This document shows, in pieces, positions 57,872 through 64,000 of a stretch of DNA of 64,000 bases. The stretch covers positions 32,653-96,652 of the forward strand of contig CAYGOC010000005.1 in assembly GCA_964351495.1 (NCBI GenBank), read 5' to 3'. Origin of the DNA: CAYGOC01 sp964351495 (GTDB lineage: Bacteria; Chlamydiota; Chlamydiia; Chlamydiales; SM23-39). Each line of letters begins with the position of its first letter. Positions within the stretch are counted from its first letter, which is position 1. The position numbers were made by a program, and so were the translations under genes. The notes under the pieces were generated by a model. It was given only the letters and a program-made list of their open reading frames with translations, did not search any database and was not told where the DNA came from.

Positions 57872-60109
57872 TTATTCAAAAATTTTTTCAAAGTCGATTT
57901 TTTCCCCAGCTAGTACATACACTACGTTGGGGATTTTTTCTGTCTTTTGGAGAAAAGAGGTATAGTAAGAGGGGTATTCTTCTTGCACGTTTTGCTCTCC
58001 TTTATGGGGAGGCTTCAAACCTAAAAAAGTTAAATCAGACATTTTTGAAAACTCTACAATGCTTTGGGTAGGGTCCCCTTCAAAAAGACGAACTTCAAAG
58101 GTAAGGTTAGGAAGCCTTAGGAAGGTTTTGTACTTTTCTAGCTGCTCGGTTACCTCTTTTTTCTCTTCTTCGGTTTTTACTAAAGAATTTATTTGGATGA
58201 TTGATTTGGACCAGATTTTGCTAGATTGTAAAAGAAAAGCCAAAGCAAGGCTTAGCTCAAAGTTAGCTTGGTATTTCCCTCCCCACCAAAGGTGGATTTT
58301 TTTAGGAGGCTCTTTCCGAATGGAGGGGTAGGTAAAACTGGGTGTATCCGGATAAGCCGTTCTTAAAATAAGAACGTTTTTCTCTTGAGAAAAAGAGGAC
58401 AGCAAAGGGGTTACGTACTGAACATTCGAGTCTTCTTGTTTTTCATGAGAGAATATAATGGTATTGGGCTTTAATGGACCTAGACCATAGTTTCTAGTTA
58501 GACTCTCAATACCATAAAAGGGGTCATGAGATACGTTGATTCTTTGAAAAGAGGGGATCTTATGGGTGTTGAAAAATTGGGCAAAGCGTTTTTTTACCCC
58601 TTTTAAATCTTGAGAAAAGGTAGTGGTTCCATAGGTTAAAAACCCTTTTCCCTGGTTTAAAGCGTGAGAGAAAAAGATCACATTCTTATGGGTTAAAGAA
58701 GGGTCTACAATCGTCAGGATGCTAGGTCTCCAAGTTTTAGGGTTGATGTCAAGATAGGAAAGCTTGTTTGTTGCAAACCGTGCTAAAGAAGAAAAAAGGC
58801 TATATCTAAGATCATCCCAGTTAGTTTGGATTTTTCTTTTACCTGCCCAAAAATGGAGGATAATTAAAAGACCTAAAACAATAAAAGTAGCTCCGGCATT
58901 TACCAAAAACATACTAATCAAACAGGCTATGCAACCTATTAAAGAGAGACTCCAGGGAGTTTTAAAAGAGGGTCTCCAGCTGGGGTTTTGGATAATCGAT
59001 TCAAAAAAGGAAAGGAAGTTAATCAAAGCATAAGTAGTAAGACAGATCATGGTCAAAATAGGGATAAGCTGATTCATGTCGGTAAAAACCGTTAAAAAAG
59101 CACTCAAAAGAAAGACTACGATAGTAGCATTTCTAGGAAGCTGAGTGGGGCCGTACCCTTTCTCTAAAAATTTAGGGAGCATCCCGTCTGCTGCTATAGC
59201 TTGTATTGTTCTAGGAGTTCCCATGATCCCTCCTAAAGCGCTTGATAAAGTAGCTGCCCAGATACCTAGAATTACTAAAGGCCCGCTCGTAGCTAGGTAT
59301 TTTATGATCATAGGGTGTGATCGTAAAAGGTCAGAAGATACATGGTGATTTAAGAATATAGCAAGGCCTGTGTAGAGAAGGTACGCGGTTACAATAGCGC
59401 ACAGAGTTCCAATAGGAAGAGATTTTCCCGGGTTTTTTAAGTCTCCTGAAAGGGCCATTCCTGTTTCTATTCCGGTGGTTGCAGGAAAAAACATAGAAAA
59501 AGCGATCCAAAAAGTAATGGATTCTGTAGGGATTACTTGAAGTGTATTTGGGATGTTGCTTCCTTTTCCCATAAAAACAGAGACCAAAGAAATAGTGAGA
59601 GCGAAAAAGATTGCTACCTGTGTTTTTATAGCAAGATTGGTAGATATATAGGATAGAAAGGACAAAACCAAAAGGGTAGAAACTTCTAAAATGGCAGGAG
59701 AGATAAAGGGGAAGATATGTTCTAAAGAAGAGACAAATCCTGTGACGCAAAGGGCAATCGAAGTAAGCTGCGAGCAGCATAAAAGAATGCCAAGCGCAGT
59801 CCCTAGTTCAATTCCCAAACTTCTAGAAATAATATAATAAGATCCTCCTCCTCCCATTTTCAAATTTGTTACAATGGAGGTCATAGAAAGACCGGTAATC
59901 AATAAGATGGTAGAACTCATAGCGATAATAGAAATCATAGAGGTAATCCCTACGTGTCCCATGATCCATCCAAGCCGTAAAAATAAAATTACGCCGAGCA
60001 TTTGCAGGATATTCGGCAGATACACTCCGGAAATAGTTCCTAGGTAAGGATCTTTTTTAGAAGAGAAGGAAAAAAAAGGAATTTTTTTTATAAGGCTTAA
60101 CATATACAT
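57872..60109 (-). CDS. SLC12-like cation-chloride cotransporter/amino acid permease
   Basis: A 745-residue APC-superfamily transporter. Twelve helices span the first 430 residues or so. The opening LGTISGVYLPNILQMLGVILFLRLGWI, shown in part by GVYLPNILQMLGVILFLRLG, is diagnostic of the SLC12 (Na-K-Cl cotransporter) family, and MGGGGSYYIISRSLG is another conserved block. The C-terminal 280 residues (after KIQTNWDDLRY) match the soluble cytosolic domain of SLC12 members. It probably moves cations with chloride or amino acids across the inner membrane. Promoter and palindrome upstream. Ends 11 bp from the convergent glycosidase stop. Confidence 0.85.
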   Translation of the reverse strand: MYMLSLIKKIPFFSFSSKKDPYLGTISGVYLPNILQMLGVILFLRLGWIMGHVGITSMISIIAMSSTILLITGLSMTSIVTNLKMGGGGSYYIISRSLGIELGTALGILLCCSQLTSIALCVTGFVSSLEHIFPFISPAILEVSTLLVLSFLSYISTNLAIKTQVAIFFALTISLVSVFMGKGSNIPNTLQVIPTESITFWIAFSMFFPATTGIETGMALSGDLKNPGKSLPIGTLCAIVTAYLLYTGLAIFLNHHVSSDLLRSHPMIIKYLATSGPLVILGIWAATLSSALGGIMGTPRTIQAIAADGMLPKFLEKGYGPTQLPRNATIVVFLLSAFLTVFTDMNQLIPILTMICLTTYALINFLSFFESIIQNPSWRPSFKTPWSLSLIGCIACLISMFLVNAGATFIVLGLLIILHFWAGKRKIQTNWDDLRYSLFSSLARFATNKLSYLDINPKTWRPSILTIVDPSLTHKNVIFFSHALNQGKGFLTYGTTTFSQDLKGVKKRFAQFFNTHKIPSFQRINVSHDPFYGIESLTRNYGLGPLKPNTIIFSHEKQEDSNVQYVTPLLSSFSQEKNVLILRTAYPDTPSFTYPSIRKEPPKKIHLWWGGKYQANFELSLALAFLLQSSKIWSKSIIQINSLVKTEEEKKEVTEQLEKYKTFLRLPNLTFEVRLFEGDPTQSIVEFSKMSDLTFLGLKPPHKGEQNVQEEYPSYYTSFLQKTEKIPNVVYVLAGEKIDFEKIFE

Positions 60110-60125
60110 CCAAAATTAAGGCCTT

Positions 60126-60153
60126 ATTATAACATAGATAAAGATCTTGTCTA
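60126..60153 (-). promoter_or_regulatory. sigma-70/66 promoter of the SLC12-like gene
   Basis: On the minus strand TAGACA (complement of 60148-60153), a 16-bp spacer, and a perfect TATAAT (complement of 60126-60131), predicting a start site near 60119 and a very short (about 10 nt) leader to the ATG. It is the best-matching promoter found in the window. Confidence 0.65.
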
Positions 60154-60162
60154 TCAAGACAA
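60147..60162. promoter_or_regulatory. palindrome overlapping the -35 box, possible operator
   Basis: Perfect 6-bp arms TTGTCT (60147-60152) and AGACAA (60157-60162) around a 4-nt spacer, overlapping the -35 of the SLC12-like gene. Position and symmetry suit a repressor binding site. No cognate regulator is identified. Confidence 0.4.
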
Positions 60163-60208
60163 ATTTTAAATTTATGTGAAAACAGTGCGTTTATTAAGAA
60201 AAATGTAT

Positions 60209-60230
60209 ACCTTTTTCAAAGGTTTTTTTT
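60209..60230 (+). terminator. hairpin with T8 tail upstream of small unknown gene
   Basis: ACCTTT (60209-60214), loop TTC, AAAGGT (60218-60223), followed by T-run to 60230. Short but perfect stem. It is followed at 60233-60238 by TATACT, a possible -10 for the next gene, so the hairpin may insulate the gene from upstream rightward transcription. Confidence 0.4.
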
Positions 60231-60256
60231 AATATACTCTCCTTTTAGGAGTTTTT

Positions 60257-60562
60257 GTGTTTGTAGGTGGTTTTTCCCCTTTTTCTGTACGCATTTCTCA
60301 TGAAAGTGCTTACGGCGATAATGTAGTTACGGTGAAAAATTGTTCAGGAAGGACTTTTACGGTAGAATTTCAAGAAAATTGTTTTTGCAAAATTGTTTTT
60401 AAAGAAAAGTTTTTTTTTGTGTCCTTCGAGAAGGAAGATGTGATTCATATTGGAATATCTCACGCTTGCCTGATTCGCGGAAAGAACGAGGTTTCCATAG
60501 TTCATGATATCTCTGATGATTCAAAGAATCGGCCTTCTCATCTCTTCTTCTCTAAGGCCTAA
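60257..60562 (+). CDS. small protein of unknown function
   Basis: A 101-residue protein from a GTG start with AGGAG (60247-60251) at 5-nt spacing. The start is well supported. It is beta-rich, with several aromatic residues and cysteines (FQENCFCKIVFKEKFFFVSF, then HIGISHACLIRG), and no clear signal peptide or membrane segment. The ending SIVHDISDDSK is acidic. I do not recognise it. Its 3' end overlaps the convergent putA by 42 bp. A possible -10 (TATACT) lies 24 nt before the GTG. Confidence 0.55.
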   Translation: MFVGGFSPFSVRISHESAYGDNVVTVKNCSGRTFTVEFQENCFCKIVFKEKFFFVSFEKEDVIHIGISHACLIRGKNEVSIVHDISDDSKNRPSHLFFSKA

Positions 60563-63500
60563 GTTGCCATAGCGGTGGTAGTCTATGCTCAAGCTTACCT
60601 CTCTTAAATAGTGCAAAAGTTCTATTCTTCCGTTAATTAAAGGAGGGGTATCGTGTAGGGTTACCCCAAAGGGAGCTGTTTCTTTGTAAAGAAGAGGAGA
60701 GCCTTTGTTTATAAGACGAAGTCTTCTGATCTTTTTTTGTTGTACTCTTTCTATTAGCTGCTCTTCTGTCTCTTTAATTATTTGTAAAGGCGGTGGTAAG
60801 GAAGAGAGGTTTATAGGAAATTTTTCTTTAGGATCATAGCTAATAGTAGATATAGGATTACACGTTAAAAGAGCTGCGCAAATTTGTAAAACAGCTAAGG
60901 GGGAGTCTTTAGGATAGATTCGAAAAGTAATCTCTTTTTCAGGGAGATAGTAAAAAAAATTGTCTTGCCCTACGATTTTTGTAGGATCTTTTTTTATCTT
61001 CAACTTTTGCCACCAAAAAGAGTAGTTAGAAATAGAAAGGAACCATTCACCGAGCTTTTCAGCAGAAAGTTCAATCTTTTCTAAGAGGTAGGTAAGTTGG
61101 TTTACAGATTCGTTTACAGGGGCCTTTTCTTTGGGAAGATCTTTTTGAGAGGGGATCATAAAAGAAAAAAGATAGTTAGGCCCTCCTGCTTTAAAGCTTT
61201 TCCCAAATTTACTTTTCTTGCAACCTCCAAAGGGCTGTCTTTTAACAATGGCGCCTGTTGTGGTTCTATTTATGTATAGATTTCCTGCTTCTATATGTTT
61301 CATCCATTCTACTTGTTCTCTCTCATCTAAAGAGTGTAGCCCTGAAGTGAGTCCATATTCAGTGCTGTTTGCGATTTCAATCGCCTCTTTTAAGTTTTCT
61401 GCTCTGATTAGACCAAGAACAGGACCAAAAAGTTCTGTTTTTTGTGTGAAGCTATTTACGCTTACCCCTTTTTTAATGCCAGGAGACCAGATGTGGGGAT
61501 TATGAGGATGGGGAGAAGGCTTTAAGAGCCACTCTTCTTTTTCTTCCAGCTCTAAAAAAGCTCTTTCTAAACTTTTATTGGGGGGAGTTATCAGTGGAGA
61601 TACTTTTGTAGAAAGGTTATAGGCGCTTCCCACTTTTAAAGAAGAGGCTGCCTCTTTTAGCTGGCGCATAAAGTGGTGATCATCATAGAGATCTTTTTCT
61701 AAAATAGCTAAGGAAGTAGCGCTACATTTTTGTCCGGCATGCCCAAAAGCGGAAGCTAAAAGATCTTTGATAGCTAAGTCCCTGTCACAAAGATCGGTTA
61801 AAATCATAGCATTTTTTCCTCCCGTTTCAGCTAGAAGATCTAGGTCGGGACGGAGTTGTAAAAAAAGTTCTGCTGTTTGTGTGGCTCCCGTAAGTACTAC
61901 GCCGTTTATCAAAGGGTTTTTAATTAAAGAAGAGCCTTCCGGATCATCCGGCACATTGATAAACTGTAGCACTTCTTTAGGTATGCCTACTTCCCAAAGA
62001 AGTTTTACGATATACCATCCTACTAAAATGGCTTCCGGTGCTGGCTTAAAAAGAACGCAATTTCCCGTAATCAAAGCACCCGATATTCCCCCTAAAGGGA
62101 TCGCTAGAGGAAAGTTCCAAGGAGAAGCTACTAAAAAGGTTCCTTTTGGCTTCCAGGAAATATCTTTGGTTTGGGCCATCTTTTCCATTTGTTTGCGGTA
62201 AAAGTCAAGATTATCGATTGCCTCTGAAATTTCCGGGTCTGACTCAAGGAAGGTCTTTCCTGTATTTACCAACATAAGCCCTAAAAACTCTCCTCTTCTT
62301 TTTCTGAGAAGATGAGCTGCTTTATAAAAATATTCACATCTTCTTTGGAAGGGGATGTCTTTCCACATCGTTTCGTTTTCTTTGGCTGTTTTTACAGCAA
62401 GGTCTACCTCTTTTTGTCCTCCTAACATGTAGCGAAATAAGGGTTTTTCAGGGCGAGAAGGATCTTTTCCTTCTCCCGTTTCATTTTCTAAGATCTCCCT
62501 TCCTCCTATGCATAGGGGAATAGGAGGAAAGACTTGCTTTTCAAAGCGCTCTAATATGTTTTTGGCAAAGGCTTGGTTTTGTGGGAGAGAAAAATCGGTG
62601 TCGGCTTCGTTTTCAAAAGGATGAAACCTTTCCTGCTGGATAGGCTCTTTACTCTTATCTTGTTTTCTTCTGGGAGTCTCTTCTACTGATTCCATTTTAT
62701 CGCAGCTTTGAAAGAAAATTTCACTTTGTTCTTCCCAAGAAGAGCTTCCCGGTTTGAGGTGAAAGATATGGCGTAAAAAGTTTTCTGCTCCTGTGTTCTC
62801 ATCGAGCCTTCTGATTAAATACGCAATTGCGTGCTGAAAATCTTCCTTTTTAGCTACAGGGCAATATAGTAAGATTTGTCCTGTCAGCGCTTGTACCGAT
62901 CTTCTTATATGATCGGCCATCCCTTCCAACATTTCAAAAATGGTATACGATTCTACCTGGTTTTCTGCTCTTAGTAAGATGGCATAAGCAATATCAAATA
63001 AGTTGTGGCTAGCTATTCCTAAATGAACAGCCCGTGCATTTTCCGGGATGCAGCCAAAAGCTACCATTCTTTTGTAGTTTGCATCTACTTCCAGTTTGGA
63101 AGTAAACGGAGCTTGCTCCCAACCTCTTAAAGAAGCCTCAAACTGTTCCATTGCAAGGTTGGCTCCCTTTACAATGCGGATTTTAATAGGGGCTCCCCCT
63201 TTTTTTATTCTATCTTGAGCCCACAAGGTGAGCTCTTTTTGTATAGCAAAAGAGTCGGGTAAATAGGCTTGTAAAACAATTCCTGCAGAAAGGTTTTGAA
63301 AAGGAGGCTCTTCTAATACCTTTTTAAAAACAGAAACTGTTAAGTGAAGGTCCTTATATTCTTCCATATCAAGATTGACAAACTTAGCCTCTTGGTTTTT
63401 CCCATGGCAAGCTTGTAAAGCAGCCTCGTAAAGAAGGCGTAATTTCTTAGCGATATTTTCTATTGTCTCTTCTGGGGAAAGAAGGGTAATTTGGCTGTAT

Positions 63501-64000
63501 ATGGTAGAGATTTTGATTGAAACATAGTCAATTAAGGGGTTTTGTAAGTCTTCTAAATAAAGCTCCAACCTTCTTTGAGCTTCTTCTTCACTTTGGATCA
63601 TCTCACCTAAATGATTTAAGTTGAGCCTTACTCCTTGTGCCTTTCTTTTTTTTATATGCTCTTCTAAAGCTTTTTTTTCTCCGGATAAAATTACTTTAGA
63701 GGTTTGTTTTCTTAAGGAGTAAATGGCGACAGGAACAAAAAAAAAGGGGAACAGTTTTGCTCCTAGTTTAAAAACAAAGAGTTGTATTTTTTTAAAAATA
63801 GAAAAGTATTTAGGGATGCCAAATTTATCGAGAAGAAAAACAAGCTGCGAGGCGATTCTTTTGTAAGAGGAAGAGCGAAATCCTTCATCTGTAAAAGCAA
63901 CAGTAAAGGCTTTTCCTAAAGGGTCTTGCATGAGTTTAGCAAGCTGTCTTTGTTCTTTTTTTTCAAAGAAAGTTTGCGTTTTGTTAGCTTCTCTTAAAAT
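60521..64000 (-). CDS. putA: bifunctional proline dehydrogenase/P5C dehydrogenase, N-terminal end cut by window
   Basis: A reading frame that runs off the right edge of the window; at least 1159 residues are visible from the C-terminus. The N-terminal visible half is proline dehydrogenase (FAD) with LMQDPLGKAFTVAF, YVSIKISTIYSQI, IRIVKGANLAMEQ and YTIFEMLEGMADH. The C-terminal half is an aldehyde dehydrogenase with SPWNFPLAIPLGG, LAETGGKNAMIL (catalytic Glu) and FGHAGQKCSATS (catalytic Cys). Together they oxidise proline to glutamate via P5C with substrate channelling. The linker between them and the C-terminal tail of about 150 residues look normal. It could feed proline-derived electrons and glutamate to the bacterium. 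It overlaps the small convergent gene by 42 bp. Confidence 0.95.
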   Translation of the reverse strand: MLREANKTQTFFEKKEQRQLAKLMQDPLGKAFTVAFTDEGFRSSSYKRIASQLVFLLDKFGIPKYFSIFKKIQLFVFKLGAKLFPFFFVPVAIYSLRKQTSKVILSGEKKALEEHIKKRKAQGVRLNLNHLGEMIQSEEEAQRRLELYLEDLQNPLIDYVSIKISTIYSQITLLSPEETIENIAKKLRLLYEAALQACHGKNQEAKFVNLDMEEYKDLHLTVSVFKKVLEEPPFQNLSAGIVLQAYLPDSFAIQKELTLWAQDRIKKGGAPIKIRIVKGANLAMEQFEASLRGWEQAPFTSKLEVDANYKRMVAFGCIPENARAVHLGIASHNLFDIAYAILLRAENQVESYTIFEMLEGMADHIRRSVQALTGQILLYCPVAKKEDFQHAIAYLIRRLDENTGAENFLRHIFHLKPGSSSWEEQSEIFFQSCDKMESVEETPRRKQDKSKEPIQQERFHPFENEADTDFSLPQNQAFAKNILERFEKQVFPPIPLCIGGREILENETGEGKDPSRPEKPLFRYMLGGQKEVDLAVKTAKENETMWKDIPFQRRCEYFYKAAHLLRKRRGEFLGLMLVNTGKTFLESDPEISEAIDNLDFYRKQMEKMAQTKDISWKPKGTFLVASPWNFPLAIPLGGISGALITGNCVLFKPAPEAILVGWYIVKLLWEVGIPKEVLQFINVPDDPEGSSLIKNPLINGVVLTGATQTAELFLQLRPDLDLLAETGGKNAMILTDLCDRDLAIKDLLASAFGHAGQKCSATSLAILEKDLYDDHHFMRQLKEAASSLKVGSAYNLSTKVSPLITPPNKSLERAFLELEEKEEWLLKPSPHPHNPHIWSPGIKKGVSVNSFTQKTELFGPVLGLIRAENLKEAIEIANSTEYGLTSGLHSLDEREQVEWMKHIEAGNLYINRTTTGAIVKRQPFGGCKKSKFGKSFKAGGPNYLFSFMIPSQKDLPKEKAPVNESVNQLTYLLEKIELSAEKLGEWFLSISNYSFWWQKLKIKKDPTKIVGQDNFFYYLPEKEITFRIYPKDSPLAVLQICAALLTCNPISTISYDPKEKFPINLSSLPPPLQIIKETEEQLIERVQQKKIRRLRLINKGSPLLYKETAPFGVTLHDTPPLINGRIELLHYLREVSLSIDYHRYGNLGLREEEMRRPIL

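Noticed and set aside
1..64000. tRNA, rRNA, insertion sequences or prophage genes
   Set aside because: No cloverleaf-like gap, transposase motif or phage structural gene was recognised; intergenic gaps are too short and without such signatures.
1..64000. Sigma-54 (-24/-12) promoters for genes in the window, prompted by rpoN
   Set aside because: Inspection of the few TGGCA occurrences in intergenic DNA found none with a correctly spaced TTGC. A full pattern search was not possible.

Overview
The window is AT-rich, gene-dense DNA from a member of the Chlamydiae outside the classical Chlamydia genus (Parachlamydia/Waddlia/Simkania/Rhabdochlamydia-like). The main evidence is a topoisomerase I with a C-terminal SWIB domain (a chlamydial hallmark), two tandem TyrP-type aromatic amino acid permeases, a MOMP-like outer membrane protein of the type expanded in environmental chlamydiae, the tail of a two-domain ThyX-like protein, a sigma-54 gene and a Kdo 3-hydroxylase. 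No tRNA, rRNA, IS element or true CRISPR array was recognised. No gene-free stretch exceeds about 300 bp. The longest is 5748-6353, which holds a gene remnant and three tandem palindromes.

Layout. 1-10.7 kb is mostly core: thyX-like tail, tyrP x2, MOMP-like porin, a bidirectional terminator, typA/bipA, the ATPase remnant with a 33-bp palindrome array, a minimal MscS channel, uvrB and an MsbA-type ABC exporter. 10.7-46.9 kb is a large surface-glycan locus of about 30 genes, interrupted at 31.2-34.0 kb by a small coiled-coil protein, an MFS transporter, a membrane protein and ung. 46.9-64 kb returns to housekeeping and transport: topA-SWIB, a HEXXH membrane protein, kdoO, rpoN, a GT9 transferase, a UvrD-family helicase, an unusual extended GH1 glycosidase, an SLC12-like transporter, a small unknown gene and putA (cut by the window edge).

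The glycan locus appears to contain four modules. (a) Heptose activation: GmhA-like isomerase, HddA-like kinase and HddC-like guanylyltransferase, with a Gmd-like 4,6-dehydratase and an Fcl-like reductase that could modify GDP-mannose or GDP-heptose, plus a fused cytidylyltransferase-kinase with the HldE domains in reversed order. (b) Carbon-skeleton chemistry rarely seen together in a sugar locus: E1-alpha/E1-beta TPP proteins, an acylating aldehyde dehydrogenase, a 4-hydroxy-2-oxovalerate-type aldolase, an HpcH/HpaI aldolase, an SDR and an acetolactate-synthase-like TPP enzyme, plus an ADH and an LhgO-like oxidase. (c) Tailoring: two NovU/CapG-type C-methyltransferases, two other SAM methyltransferases, an FkbM O-methyltransferase and several SDR epimerases/dehydratases. 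(d) Assembly: GT2, GT4, GT9 and GT17 transferases and a Wzy/WaaL-type membrane protein. The plausible product is an O-antigen-like or other surface polysaccharide carrying a heptose and a branched or chain-extended sugar. That product is inference from gene content. It would be notable because classical Chlamydia make only a truncated rough LPS.

Genes are packed in operons with 4-bp start/stop overlaps, and many convergent pairs overlap at their 3' ends. Only one convergent pair (MOMP-like/typA) is separated by an obvious hairpin terminator.
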